Below are positions 9,475-18,300 of a stretch of DNA of 64,000 nt, one piece after another (position 1 is the stretch's first letter; every line of letters begins with the position of its first letter). Origin of the DNA: Verrucomicrobium spinosum DSM 4136 = JCM 18804. Its GTDB lineage: Bacteria; Verrucomicrobiota; Verrucomicrobiia; Verrucomicrobiales; Verrucomicrobiaceae. The translations under genes and the position numbers were made by a program. Under the pieces are notes generated by a model. It made no database searches and had not been told where the DNA came from. It saw nothing but the letters and a program-made list of their open reading frames with translations. The DNA lies in the NCBI RefSeq assembly GCF_000172155.1, contig NZ_ABIZ01000001.1, forward strand, positions 6,667,105-6,731,104, written 5' to 3'.

Positions 9475-9975
9475 TCAACTCCGAGCTTCAGTCGGGAGTG
9501 ATGAGCCGTTTCCACGAAGGTCTTTTGAGAAGTACAACTTGGCATGACCGCGCGAATCCCAGTCCGGGATCTGGCCGACGATGCTGAAGCGGTGCGCAAG
9601 ATAGAAGCGGGGCTCCTGGTATTCCATCGTATCCACATATGCATGTCTGCAACCGCATCCGACGGCCAGCCTCTCCGCCTCAGCAAGAAGTGCCGCTCCA
9701 ATGCCCTGCGAGCGGCACTCAGGGCTGACCGCCATGATGGAAATGCGCAGCCAGGCCATCTGGGTCTCGGCAATCAACCCACCAACCACGCGGGCATCTC
9801 TACGGGCGAGAAGCACCAAGGCCCGAGCTTGATGCTCCGGCTGCTGAAGCTGCTCCATGAAGTCCTGATTGGCCGTCCAGTTGTGTTCCCGGAGCCACTG
9901 ACGAACAAGATCACAGCCTGTCGCCGACACATCGGCCACGGCTGCGATATCCAGATGGTCAGATGCCAACTCCAT
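9475..9975 (-). CDS. GNAT-family N-acetyltransferase
   Basis: 166 residues with a standard acetyl-CoA site: beta-4 ISIMAVSPE followed by the pyrophosphate loop RSQGIGAALL (about residues 88-97). Then come HAYVDTMEYQEPRFYLAHRF and the C-terminal strand. The pattern resembles acetyltransferases acting on small molecules or antibiotics, but the substrate is unknown. It is the first gene of a tight minus-strand group with pentapeptide, receiver and ExbB-like genes. Confidence 0.88.
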   Translation of the reverse strand: MELASDHLDIAAVADVSATGCDLVRQWLREHNWTANQDFMEQLQQPEHQARALVLLARRDARVVGGLIAETQMAWLRISIMAVSPECRSQGIGAALLAEAERLAVGCGCRHAYVDTMEYQEPRFYLAHRFSIVGQIPDWDSRGHAKLYFSKDLRGNGSSLPTEARS

Positions 9976-9989
9976 TCCTCAAACCCGGC

Positions 9990-10166
9990 TCACCCCGCGT
10001 TTTTGCTGTCCCGCTTGGCCTGCTGGCGTTTGGTGGTCGATTTGAGGTGCGCTTTGACGCGGGTGTCACTTCCCGCCAGCGCCACTTTGGTCTTCTTGAT
10101 GCGTGCCTTGGTCGCCGTGGCTTTGGCTTTTGCCGTCGTACCTTTTTGGGCTTTTTTGGTTGCCAT
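9990..10166 (-). CDS. Very basic small protein, histone-H1-like composition
   Basis: 58 residues, about one third Lys/Arg with many Ala/Thr (MATKKAQKGTTAKAKATATK; ending KRQQAKRDSKNAG). Composition matches lysine/alanine-rich nucleic-acid-binding peptides. The ending RVKAHLKSTTKRQQAKRDSK could be a conserved structured part. The ATG at 10166 is preferred; the frame extends further upstream with unrelated sequence. It lies 14 nt before the GNAT start codon, so it may lead that operon. Confidence 0.65.
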   Translation of the reverse strand: MATKKAQKGTTAKAKATATKARIKKTKVALAGSDTRVKAHLKSTTKRQQAKRDSKNAG

Positions 10167-10210
10167 AGGATCAACAGGTTGAGATTCACTTTCCCGCCTC
10201 CGGCACTTCA

Positions 10211-10223
10211 GTGATCCGATCAC
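10211..10223. promoter_or_regulatory. Perfect 13-bp palindrome in an upstream region
   Basis: GTGATCCGATCAC is symmetric around its central base. It lies 45 nt upstream of the small basic protein's ATG in a 140-bp intergenic gap. Position and symmetry suggest a dimeric repressor or activator site. No regulator is identified. Confidence 0.35.
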
Positions 10224-10306
10224 CGGGGCTTTTCTCTTGCTTCCTAATTCACCTGACAGTGCGATGGTCTGAGATTTTCTCCGTGCCGTCAACGTCTTTG
10301 TCGCAT

Positions 10307-10762
10307 CTATCGTGTGCGGTTCACTTGATGCTCAATGAATCGCTGCGCCTGATCCTGCTCAGTTTGTGACACTTCAGGGTGCTCGATCACCAGCCGTAGC
10401 AGCTCCAGATAGAACTCCCTCTGACGGGGCTTGCTGGTCACATTCAGGATCCGGTTGACCATCCAGACGGAGAGAGTGGTCGGCTTGCGCCGGATGGACT
10501 CCACCAGCTCTGCCTCATAACGCCCCGCCATTTTTTCCAGGGCGTGAACCAGAGGGCCCGGAGACCCGAGATCTGACGCCGGCAAGCGCTCCATGAGGTC
10601 GAACATGGGGCGAATCGCCCGCTCGGGTTGAGGCAGCGCCATGAGCTCCTCCGTCAACTCATACAGCGTCCCGATACCATTCGAATTCCGGGGGATGCAA
10701 TCAAAGTCCTCATAGGTCAGTGCATCAAACGCCTCGAGAATCTGTTCGTACGTGCGTGCCAT
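10307..10762 (-). CDS. Helical protein of unknown function
   Basis: 151 residues, acidic, no cysteine motif, no signal peptide. It reads as all-helical: RTYEQILEAFDALTYEDFDC, then several helices including PMFDLMERL, VHALEKMAGRYEAELVESI and EFYLELLRLVIEHP. This resembles bacterial immunity-type or HEAT-like small proteins. The ATG at 10762 is chosen because the 17 codons upstream are Arg/Ser-rich and non-conserved in appearance. No toxin-like partner is seen beside it. Confidence 0.6.
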   Translation of the reverse strand: MARTYEQILEAFDALTYEDFDCIPRNSNGIGTLYELTEELMALPQPERAIRPMFDLMERLPASDLGSPGPLVHALEKMAGRYEAELVESIRRKPTTLSVWMVNRILNVTSKPRQREFYLELLRLVIEHPEVSQTEQDQAQRFIEHQVNRTR

Positions 10763-10828
10763 GATCTTGGAACGGTGAGGAGAACCCCGGGAGTTTTTTA
10801 GGATCCTACGCAAACCTGAGGAGGCAGG

Positions 10829-11296
10829 TCAAGACGGCTTCAATGGCTGGGTCGCCATATAGGCTGCCAAGGCCCTTAACCGCTTCTGCGTTTCGAGTCG
10901 CAGCGCGGCCAGCATGACCGGCTCAAGAACCCAGCGCAGCCATCCCGGCTTGGCGGTGAAGCGGAACTTGTAGGTGAGCAGGGATCCTTCCGGTGTGTCC
11001 ACATGGCGGATGCCGGCAGCAAAGCTCTCGAAAAACTCCGGACGGTTGATCATCTCCACCGCCGCAAGCGAGCCGGGAGCAAAAGAAACATAGCGGGTCT
11101 CGATGCCAATCCCTCCCAATCGCCGTTTGCCGACGCACAGTGAGGAGGCCCCCTTTCCTGCCACCGTGTGCCCGCACGTCAAAGCAGCACTGGAAAGGAG
11201 CGTGTCCCACTCCAGCCTCCGGGAATAGTCATGAAGCACGTTGAACACTTCCAGTGACGGGCGGCACATCGTGCAGGAGACGGATCCGGTGGGCAT
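10829..11296 (-). CDS. SRPBCC/START-like ligand-binding protein
   Basis: 155 residues with the helix-grip pattern of polyketide-cyclase/START proteins. After a short strand comes SLEVFNVLHDYSRRLEWDTLL, then strands ALTCGHTVAG, GIGIETRYVSF, LAAVEMINRPEFFESFAAGI, SLLTYKFRF. A long C-terminal helix carries LRLETQKRLRALAAYM. Such proteins bind hydrophobic ligands in a cavity; the ligand is unknown. The ATG at 11296 is the only reasonable start. Confidence 0.75.
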   Translation of the reverse strand: MPTGSVSCTMCRPSLEVFNVLHDYSRRLEWDTLLSSAALTCGHTVAGKGASSLCVGKRRLGGIGIETRYVSFAPGSLAAVEMINRPEFFESFAAGIRHVDTPEGSLLTYKFRFTAKPGWLRWVLEPVMLAALRLETQKRLRALAAYMATQPLKPS

Positions 11297-11332
11297 GGCG
11301 GAGTGGTTCAGAGAGCAAAGCCAGGTTGCCCG

Positions 11333-11740
11333 TCACTCAAGATAGACCTTAGGGAGACTGCATTTGCATTCCAGCGTGCGACACACTCTAGGCCTGTCGC
11401 AGTTGCAGCGGGGAGTCGCACACACATGCGTCTTCTGGCAGGCGCATTCTGGTTTAAGACAGACCTTTTCAAGAGCACAATTGCAATTTGAAAGGAGGCC
11501 GCAGTAGCTCCAGGCTTTGCCATGTGCCGCTGGCCATCTGTGTTGAACGAGGGCATAGCCGAGACAGGCCGCCCACACCGCCATGGCGATAACGGTAGCA
11601 GCTGTCGCCCGGTAAACGAAGTCGGGAATATTACCTGCATCCATTCCCGTTGAATCCAACAACGTGAGCACGCTGGCGATAATACCCAACCATATGGCCG
11701 CGAAAAGAATGGCTGCACTGATTGATGCGAAGAATCTCAT
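11333..11740 (-). CDS. Two-TM membrane protein with a 13-residue cysteine repeat tail
   Basis: 135 residues. Two transmembrane helices lie at about 5-28 and 46-66. A cytoplasmic tail follows by the positive-inside rule (LVQHRWPAAHGKAW after the second helix). The tail is a tandem repeat of 13 residues: CNCALEKVCLKPE, CACQKTHVCATPR, CNCDRPRVCRTLE, then CKCSLPKVYLE. The consensus is CxCxxxxVC, with eleven cysteines in about 50 residues. The repeat is also visible as a 39-nt period in DNA. I know no family with this pattern. Clustered CxC units suggest metal binding or disulfide-rich structure. The ATG at 11740 is chosen at the first membrane helix. Confidence 0.65.
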   Translation of the reverse strand: MRFFASISAAILFAAIWLGIIASVLTLLDSTGMDAGNIPDFVYRATAATVIAMAVWAACLGYALVQHRWPAAHGKAWSYCGLLSNCNCALEKVCLKPECACQKTHVCATPRCNCDRPRVCRTLECKCSLPKVYLE

Positions 11741-11865
11741 TGAATGACTCGATCGTAGCCGGACATCAACGCCCCACCCCAACAGCCTGTCAACACAACT
11801 TGTGCCGCCCGCCCCCCTGCCTGAGTCATACGCAGGCAAATCCGGTTTGAGCCGATGCATGAAAC

Positions 11866-11898
11866 CAAAACGGGCAGACGACCGAAGCCATCTGCCCG
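11866..11898 (-). terminator. Intrinsic terminator after argG
   Basis: On the minus strand CGGGCAGA (from 11898) pairs with TCTGCCCG (ending at 11871) around a GGCTTCGGTC-type loop and is followed by TTTTGGTTT. It lies 50 nt after the argG stop. Confidence 0.75.
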
Positions 11899-11945
11899 CA
11901 AGCACCACGAAACCCGTTTGAAGTTTCGAGTTTGAATTTTGGAGT

Positions 11946-13247
11946 TTACTTCTTCTTCGCAGCCTTCTTGGCCTTGGGTGCCTTCGTTGCCGTCGCCGCC
12001 TTCTTCGGAGCCTGCGCATTCACCTCGGCCTCCACCGTGGCCCCCACCTTGAGGCGCAGGCCGTTCAGGCGGATGAAGCCAGTGGCATCGTCCTGGTTGT
12101 AGGCCTTGGTCGGGTCCGCTTCCATCGTGGCGATGTGCGGGTTGTACAGGCTGTAGGCGGACTTGCGGCCGGCAGCGTAGATGCCGCCCTTGTAGAGCTT
12201 CACGCGCACCGTGCCGGACACGTTCTTCTGGCTCTCTGTCACCAGGGCCTGGAGGGCGAGGCGCTCCGGAGCGTACCAGAAGCCGTTGTACACCAGGGTG
12301 GCGTACTTCGGAATCAGGCTGTCACGCAGGTGCATGACTTCGCGGTCCATGGTGAGGCTTTCGATCTGACGGTGGGCGAAGTGCAGGATGGCACCGCCGG
12401 GGGTTTCATACACACCGCGGCTCTTCATCCCGACAAAGCGGTTCTCCACCATGTCCACACGACCCACGCCGTGCTTGCCACCCAGCTTGTTGAGTGTCTT
12501 CATCACCTGAAGGGGGCTCAGTTCCTTGCCGTTCACGGCCACGCAGTCACCCTTCATGAACTCCAGCGTCACGTACTCCGCCTTGTCGGGAGCGTCTTCC
12601 GGAGCAACGGAGAGGGTGAACATGTCCTTGTTGGACGGGGCGAAGGCGTCGAACCAGGGATCTTCCAAGATGCCAGCCTCAAAGCTGATGTGCAGCAGGT
12701 TGCGGTCGCTGGAGTAGGGCTTCTTGGCGCTGGCCTGCACCGGGATGTTCTTGTCTGCGCAGTAGGCGATCATCTCGGCGCGGCCGGGGAAGGCGGTGCG
12801 GAAACGCTCGTCCCGCCAGGGGGCGATGATTTCGATCTCGGGGGCCAGAGCGGCAGCGGTCAACTCGAAACGGACTTGGTCGTTCCCCTTGCCGGTCGCG
12901 CCGTGGGCGATCGCGGTCGCGCCTTCGGCCTGGGCGATCTCCACCATGCGCTTGGCGATGAGAGGGCGGGCAATGCTGGTGCCCAGGAAGTACTGGCCCT
13001 CATAAATGGCTCCGGCCTGCATCATCGGGTAGATGAAATCACGGGCAAACTCCTCCTGGAGGTCGTCGATGTAGATCTTGGAGGCGCCGGTCTTCTTGGC
13101 CTTCGCGTTCAGCCCCTTCAGCTCGTCGTCCTGGCCGATGTTCGCGCAGAACGCGATGACTTCTGCGTCATAGGTGTCTTTGATCCAGGAGAGCAGGACG
13201 GAGGTGTCGAGACCGCCGGAGTAGGCCAGAACGATTTTCTTTTTCAT
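11946..13247 (-). CDS. argG: Argininosuccinate synthase with Lys/Ala-rich C-terminal tail
   Basis: Joins citrulline and aspartate using ATP to give argininosuccinate, the penultimate step of arginine synthesis, in the cytosol. The N-terminal ATP-pyrophosphatase motif [10 protein letters not shown] is at about residues 8-17. [26 protein letters not shown] and the IEIIAPWRD segment follow, all diagnostic. Length is 433, against about 400 in most bacteria. The excess is a tail of about 25 residues ([22 protein letters not shown] region) that looks like a histone-type basic extension. The ATG at 13247 starts [12 protein letters not shown]; upstream in-frame codons are not conserved. An intrinsic terminator follows. 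Confidence 0.96.
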   Translation of the reverse strand: MKKKIVLAYSGGLDTSVLLSWIKDTYDAEVIAFCANIGQDDELKGLNAKAKKTGASKIYIDDLQEEFARDFIYPMMQAGAIYEGQYFLGTSIARPLIAKRMVEIAQAEGATAIAHGATGKGNDQVRFELTAAALAPEIEIIAPWRDERFRTAFPGRAEMIAYCADKNIPVQASAKKPYSSDRNLLHISFEAGILEDPWFDAFAPSNKDMFTLSVAPEDAPDKAEYVTLEFMKGDCVAVNGKELSPLQVMKTLNKLGGKHGVGRVDMVENRFVGMKSRGVYETPGGAILHFAHRQIESLTMDREVMHLRDSLIPKYATLVYNGFWYAPERLALQALVTESQKNVSGTVRVKLYKGGIYAAGRKSAYSLYNPHIATMEADPTKAYNQDDATGFIRLNGLRLKVGATVEAEVNAQAPKKAATATKAPKAKKAAKKK

Positions 13248-13539
13248 GCTGAAGGGTTGGAGTGGAGCTGTCGGGGGAGTCGGTTTGAAATGAACCGCCA
13301 AACAAACACCGATTTGCCCCGCCATCAAGGGCGGACGCGGAGTCTGGCCAAAATGTCAACTGGCATGCCGTGCTCAGTCCCGCAGCGAACGCCAGGCCAG
13401 CCAGCGGTAGAGCGAGGGCTGGGCAAGCAGACTCTGGCAAATCTTTTGCTTTTTATCGACAGGGCGACACGGCGCGTCATGGTCGTGCGATTGCTGCTTG
13501 GCATTTCCCATTTCCAGTCCATCGCTCAGTCCCGCCTCC

Positions 13540-14307
13540 ATGCCCGACCTCCTCAGCCACACGCTTTTCGCCAATCACCCTGAAGTGCTCTGGCTGGCCG
13601 TCATTGGAGCGCTCTGCATCGGCATGGCCAAGGCGGGATTGGCAGGCACAGGGCTGGTGAGCGTGCTGCTTTTCGCCCAGGCGTTCGGGGCCAAGGCCTC
13701 CACCGGAGTGGTGCTGCCCATGCTCATCGCTGCGGATCTCATGGGCTACTACCTGCTGCGGGGCAGCGGAAAGTGGCGGCAGATCATCCCGCTGGTCCCT
13801 CCCGCCATCGTTGGGGTGGTCATCGGCTGGTGGCTCCTGGACCTGCTGGACAACGCCACCGCCCGCCTGGCCATCGGCTGGCTCATCATTGCGCTGCTGG
13901 CAGTGAAACTGGTGCTGGACTGGAAGCGAGATCAGCTGGCGGAGTTGCACAAGCACCCCGTTTTCACCGCCATCTTGGGAATTGCCGCCGGCGTCGCCAC
14001 CATGCTGGCCAACGCTGCCGGACCCGTCATGACTGTTTACCTGCTGGCCCAGCGGTTTGAGAAAAGCGAGTACTTGGGCATTTTCAGCCGCTTCTTCCTT
14101 TTTATCAATCTGGTCAAGGTGCCCTTCAGTGCCCAAATCGGTCTGATCACCGGCCCCACCCTGCTCACCAATCTCTGCCTGCTGCCTGCGGTATTCCTCG
14201 GAGCCGTCATCGGCTGGCGCATTGTGAAGGTGCTGCCGCAAAAGATCTTCGAGTGGGTAATGTTCGTCTTTGCCCTGGTGGCAGCCATCCGGCTGGTGCT
14301 GGCGTAA
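13540..14307 (+). CDS. TauE/SafE-family anion permease
   Basis: A 255-residue integral membrane protein with about eight hydrophobic helices. The family repeats G(M/A)KAGLAGTGLVSVLLFA near the N-terminus and NAAGPVMTVYLLAQ in the middle are the two inverted halves typical of TauE/SafE (UPF0721) exporters. Characterised relatives export sulfite or organosulfonates. The substrate here is unknown. The ATG at 13540 is favoured because the frame upstream lacks a membrane segment. It is divergent from argG across about 290 bp, and the molybdoenzyme follows 166 nt downstream on the same strand. Confidence 0.87.
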   Translation: MPDLLSHTLFANHPEVLWLAVIGALCIGMAKAGLAGTGLVSVLLFAQAFGAKASTGVVLPMLIAADLMGYYLLRGSGKWRQIIPLVPPAIVGVVIGWWLLDLLDNATARLAIGWLIIALLAVKLVLDWKRDQLAELHKHPVFTAILGIAAGVATMLANAAGPVMTVYLLAQRFEKSEYLGIFSRFFLFINLVKVPFSAQIGLITGPTLLTNLCLLPAVFLGAVIGWRIVKVLPQKIFEWVMFVFALVAAIRLVLA

Positions 14308-14473
14308 TCCCTCTAGGGGAGACAGGGCGAGCGCCCGCCTCCCCCCCGACGTCCATTGCGCATCCCGCTTGACGATTTGCGTTGCCCCGCAAAAAGGGCT
14401 CACGTTCCAGTCTTGTAAGCCCGGCAAACCAAGTCCAAAATAACTTCAGGTTCGCTATTTCCCCCTGCCCACC

Positions 14474-16801
14474 ATGTCTTCCCGCAACGCTCCCGTTTCA
14501 GAGCCTGTCCTGCCCGCCGCCCAGCCGCCGGAGGAACACACCGGCATCCACGTCGGCAGCCCATCTCATGCTGCGGCCGGTCTGCCCGCCGTGCTCTCCT
14601 CTTTGAACCACGTCTTCGGCCAGGCCGGGGTAGTGCGCGGGACTGAGGCATTGCTCAAGCTGAACCAGAAAAACGGCTTCGACTGCCCGAGCTGCGCCTG
14701 GCCGGATCCTGACAACCACCGTGCTGCCACGGAGTTCTGCGAAAACGGTGCCAAGGCCATTGCGGCCGAGGCCACCACTCGCAAGGCCACGCGTGACTTC
14801 TTTGCCAGCCATAGCATCACCGAGCTGGCGGCAGAGTCCGACTACTGGCTGGAGCAGCAGGGGCGCCTGGTGGAGCCCATGCTCCTGGAGGCAGGCGGCA
14901 CCCACTACCAACCCGTCAGCTGGGATCGGGCTTTCCAAATCATCTCCACAGAGCTGAACCAGCTCCCCTCCCCGGACGACGGCATCTTCTACACCAGCGG
15001 TCGCGCCAGCAATGAAGCTGCCTTCCTGTACCAGTTGTTCGTCCGCCAGTTTGGCACGAACAACCTGCCGGACTGCTCCAACATGTGCCATGAATCCAGC
15101 GGCTGCGCCCTAAAGGCGACGGTGGGTGTGGGCAAGGGGACGGTACGTCTGGACGACTTTGATCTGGCAGACACCATTCTCGTGGTGGGACAGAATCCCG
15201 GCACCAACCACCCGCGCATGCTCAGCACCCTCCAAAGTGCGGTGCGGAAGGGGGCCAAGGTTGTCGCCGTGAACCCGCTCATCGAACCCGGCCTGCTGGG
15301 CTTCAAACACCCCCAGGAAGTCAGCGGCATGATGGGCCTCTCGACCAAGCTCACCACTCAATACCTGCAGGTGAAGGTGAACGGCGACATGGCCCTCTTT
15401 CGCGGCATCGCCAAGGCGCTCCTGGCTCTGGAAGAAGCCTCGCCCGGCAAAGTCCTGGATGACGCCTTCCTCCGGCAGCACACCACTGGCTTTGCCGAGT
15501 ACGCCACCCTGGTGCGCCAGACCTCGTGGTCGGAGATCGTCGATGGCAGCGGCATGGCGCAGGAGGAGATCGAAAACCTCGCCCTTCAGATGGCGGGCGG
15601 AGAGAAGCGTGTGATCACCTGCTGGGCCATGGGCCTCACCCAGCATCGCAACGCCGTCGCCACCATCCAGGAGGTCACGCATGTGCACCTCATGCTGGGA
15701 GCACTGGGCCGGCCCGGGGCAGGACTGTGCCCCGTGCGCGGCCACAGCAACGTACAGGGGGATCGCACCATGGGCATCTTCGAGAAGATGCCGGACTCGT
15801 TCCTGGACAAGCTGGGGCAGGTGTTTTCCTTTAACCCGCCCCGGCATCACGGGTACGACGTGGTCCTGGCCATCAAGGCCATGCACGAGAGCCCGGGCAA
15901 GGTCTTCATCGGTCTGGGGGGGAACTTCCTCTCTGCCACGCCAGACACGGAATTCACCGCCACCGCCCTCAGGAACTGCAACCTCACCGCGCACGTTTCC
16001 ACCAAGCTCAACCGCAGCCACCTCATCACAGGCAGGCGCGCCCTCATCCTGCCCTGCCTGGGCCGGTCAGAGATGGACTACCAGAGCGGCATGCCCCAGT
16101 TCGTCACCGTGGAGGATTCCATGAGCGTGGTCCACATGAGCCAGGGGAATCTGCGCCCCGCTGGCGATCAACTCCTCAGTGAGACCATGATCGTCGCCCG
16201 CATCGCCGAGGCCACCCTTGCCAAGCAAACCACCGTGCCCTGGGCACAGCTCGCTTCCAACTACGATCTCATCCGCGACAAGATCGAGGCCGTCATTCCT
16301 GGGTTCGAGAACTTTAACGAGCGTGTCCGCCGCCCCGGTGGCTTCTACCTGCCCAACGGTGCTCGTGAGCGCAACTTCGACACCCCGGCCCGCAAGGCCA
16401 CCTTCATCGCCAATGCCCTGCAGTCCGTGCAGCCCGAGCCCGGCCAATTCCTCCTCCAGACGCTTCGCAGCCACGACCAGTTCAACACCACCGTGTACGG
16501 TTTGCATGACCGCTACCGCGGCATCAGCAACGAACGCCGCATCATCTTCCTGAACCCGGAGGATCTGCGCGGTCTCGGCGTGCAGCCCCTGCGTCCGGTG
16601 GATATCACCAGCCACTGGCAGGGGCAGACCCGCCTGGCGCGCAACTTTCTCGCCATCCCCTATGACATGCCACGGGGCAGCGCTGCGGCTTATTTCCCGG
16701 AAGCCAACGTCCTGGTGCCCGTGGACAGCACTGCAGAGCAGAGCAACACGCCCACATCCAAGTCGGTGATCATCACCATCGCCCCCGCTGCTTCCGCATG
16801 A
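14474..16801 (+). CDS. FdhF/YdeP-family molybdopterin oxidoreductase
   Basis: 775 residues, matching the FdhF/YdeP (formate-dehydrogenase alpha-like) family length of about 760. The early FDCPSCAWPDP motif, CENGAKA, then GIFYTSGRASNEAA, NMCHESSGCALKATVGVGKG and GQNPGTNHPRML bind the bis-MGD cofactor. LGRPGAGLCPVRGHSNVQGDR and the C-terminal dinucleotide-binding barrel complete it. No signal peptide, so it is cytosolic. E. coli YdeP is linked to acid resistance; the reaction of this branch is not established. Its stop overlaps the next gene's start, so the two are translationally coupled. No FdhD or electron-transfer subunit is in the window. Confidence 0.9.
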   Translation: MSSRNAPVSEPVLPAAQPPEEHTGIHVGSPSHAAAGLPAVLSSLNHVFGQAGVVRGTEALLKLNQKNGFDCPSCAWPDPDNHRAATEFCENGAKAIAAEATTRKATRDFFASHSITELAAESDYWLEQQGRLVEPMLLEAGGTHYQPVSWDRAFQIISTELNQLPSPDDGIFYTSGRASNEAAFLYQLFVRQFGTNNLPDCSNMCHESSGCALKATVGVGKGTVRLDDFDLADTILVVGQNPGTNHPRMLSTLQSAVRKGAKVVAVNPLIEPGLLGFKHPQEVSGMMGLSTKLTTQYLQVKVNGDMALFRGIAKALLALEEASPGKVLDDAFLRQHTTGFAEYATLVRQTSWSEIVDGSGMAQEEIENLALQMAGGEKRVITCWAMGLTQHRNAVATIQEVTHVHLMLGALGRPGAGLCPVRGHSNVQGDRTMGIFEKMPDSFLDKLGQVFSFNPPRHHGYDVVLAIKAMHESPGKVFIGLGGNFLSATPDTEFTATALRNCNLTAHVSTKLNRSHLITGRRALILPCLGRSEMDYQSGMPQFVTVEDSMSVVHMSQGNLRPAGDQLLSETMIVARIAEATLAKQTTVPWAQLASNYDLIRDKIEAVIPGFENFNERVRRPGGFYLPNGARERNFDTPARKATFIANALQSVQPEPGQFLLQTLRSHDQFNTTVYGLHDRYRGISNERRIIFLNPEDLRGLGVQPLRPVDITSHWQGQTRLARNFLAIPYDMPRGSAAAYFPEANVLVPVDSTAEQSNTPTSKSVIITIAPAASA

Positions 16802-17403
16802 TGAAGTGGGGCATCGGCGCTCTGGTGCTCGGGGCTCTCACAGGGTATCAGACCTACCGGGCCCCGGTCTCCCACGCCCCCGGGGTGCTTGCCGGCAATG
16901 CACCCGAGCAAGTCACCCTCGCCAAAGAGGCGCTTCCCATTCAGAATCAGGGTTGGACCCTGAAGCCCCTCGCCTGGTTTAACCTCCAGGCCAGGGTCCT
17001 CTCCAAGGAACACTACGCTGGAGATTTCCCCTCCCCTCTCGCCCCCTATGATCTCGCCCTAGGCTGGGGACCCATGTCAGACACAGCCGTATTGGAGAAG
17101 CTCGATGTCTCCCAGAGCAACCGCTGCTACCACTGGCGCTACTGGGGCACCAGCCCCATCCCAGAGGCGGAGCTCATCCGCCACAGTGCCAACATGCACC
17201 TCATCCCTGCCACGCCTGCAGTTGCGGGAGTCATCGCCTCGTTCCGCACAGGCTCAGTAGTGAAACTCACCGGTTACCTCGTCGAGGCCACCCATCCCCA
17301 GGCCAGTCATCCTTGGCGCAGCTCGCTCACAAGGGAAGATACCGGCCAGGGTTCATGCGAGATCGTCTATGTGCAATTCGCAAGGGAGATTGAAGGAAAG
17401 TAA
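16798..17403 (+). CDS. Membrane-anchored protein coupled to the molybdoenzyme
   Basis: 201 residues. It begins with a short hydrophobic segment (MMKWGIGALVLGALTGYQTY) that may be an uncleaved anchor or signal. The body contains LALGWGPMSD, YHWRYWGTSPIP and SANMHLIPA, with a final SCEIVYVQF. I recall this pattern in unnamed hypothetical proteins but not a function. The ATG at 16798 overlaps the FdhF/YdeP stop (ATGA), with a second ATG at 16801. The tight coupling suggests a partner role for the enzyme, but the protein would lie outside the membrane while the enzyme has no signal, so the link is unclear. Confidence 0.75.
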   Translation: MMKWGIGALVLGALTGYQTYRAPVSHAPGVLAGNAPEQVTLAKEALPIQNQGWTLKPLAWFNLQARVLSKEHYAGDFPSPLAPYDLALGWGPMSDTAVLEKLDVSQSNRCYHWRYWGTSPIPEAELIRHSANMHLIPATPAVAGVIASFRTGSVVKLTGYLVEATHPQASHPWRSSLTREDTGQGSCEIVYVQFAREIEGK

Positions 17404-17676
17404 GTCAGGCGATGGGCGCAGCAGCCTCCACGACCCACGACAGCCGCCGCCATGAGGCAGAGACTCATCGCCCCCTCCATCCACCACTGCGGCACGCGTC
17501 ACCTTGACGGAGTCGCGGCAAGGTTGTCGGCAACCTGCTTGGGTACGGCGGTGGGCGACCAGCATCTTGTTGGGCCTTGACGGGCTACCGTCTTGGAAAA
17601 GCGGTTTCGTTGCCGTTGCGGAGGTGTGATTAAACCCAACCCCAAGCCGCCGGATTGTTGCAGCGCGGCTGGAGGA

Positions 17677-18300
17677 TCAGTATAACACCAGGGAACCGGT
17701 GTGCGGATTGAGTACAAGGGTGCGGAAGTTTGCCGGAAGTACAGCCGGTGCCTTTTCCAAGTCTGTCGCCAGCGCCAGCGTTACGCACCACTTCGGGTCC
17801 GAGGTCCCCCTCGGCAGCGTTGTTCCGCCCTCCGGCTTAAACGCAAAAAGCGGAGGTGTCGTGTCTGCATCATCCACTGCCGCAGCCGCAACCAAAGGTG
17901 GACGGGTCAGCAGCGTTGACCACAGACTATTCTCAACCATGATGGTGGATCGCTCCAGGAGGTTGCTCTCGCTGAAAGCCTTCCACTTGCCCGTCACCCG
18001 GTCCTGCACCATCAGCTGCCACGCTTGATAGTAGCTCACCCCGGTGCCGCCGACCTCCGGGGCTCTCTTCAGAAAGCGGACGCCCACCATCCGGTTCTCC
18101 CGAGTGGCAAGTTGTGCAGCAAACGCCAGTTCGTTGGTGAAGCGATTGGCTGATGACGTGAGTTGCTGGGCCGACAACGCCCCTCCAATCGAAAAAGAGG
18201 CAAGAGCCACCAGCATCGCCACCAGGGCGATGACCACCATCATTTCAATCAAAGTGAAAGCTGCCTTGTTGGCAGCAGCGCAAGAGAGTTTTTTATTCAC
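17677..18300 (-). CDS. Verru_Chthon cassette protein D (pseudopilin-like)
   Basis: 207 residues with a type IV prepilin N-terminus: basic leader MNKKLSCAAANKA then AFTLIEMMVVIALVAMLVAL, with Glu at +5 after the expected cleavage site. The body is a GspH/minor-pseudopilin-like domain (NRFTNELAFAAQLATRENRM). In Verrucomicrobia this corresponds to cassette protein D, one of a four-gene group of pilin-like proteins with unknown role, probably in a secretion pseudopilus. The start is GTG at 18300; its bases overlap the stop of cassette gene C (GTGA). Confidence 0.85.
   Translation of the reverse strand: MNKKLSCAAANKAAFTLIEMMVVIALVAMLVALASFSIGGALSAQQLTSSANRFTNELAFAAQLATRENRMVGVRFLKRAPEVGGTGVSYYQAWQLMVQDRVTGKWKAFSESNLLERSTIMVENSLWSTLLTRPPLVAAAAVDDADTTPPLFAFKPEGGTTLPRGTSDPKWCVTLALATDLEKAPAVLPANFRTLVLNPHTGSLVLY

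Noticed and set aside
12135-13583. 482-codon open frame on the plus strand over argG
   Set aside because: Antisense to a conserved enzyme. The protein has no signal or domain pattern, and its His/Leu/Val-rich composition is typical of antisense GC-rich frames.
14308-14473. TTGACG near 14374 as promoter of the FdhF/YdeP gene
   Set aside because: No acceptable -10 hexamer lies at 16-18 bp spacing, so I could not support it.
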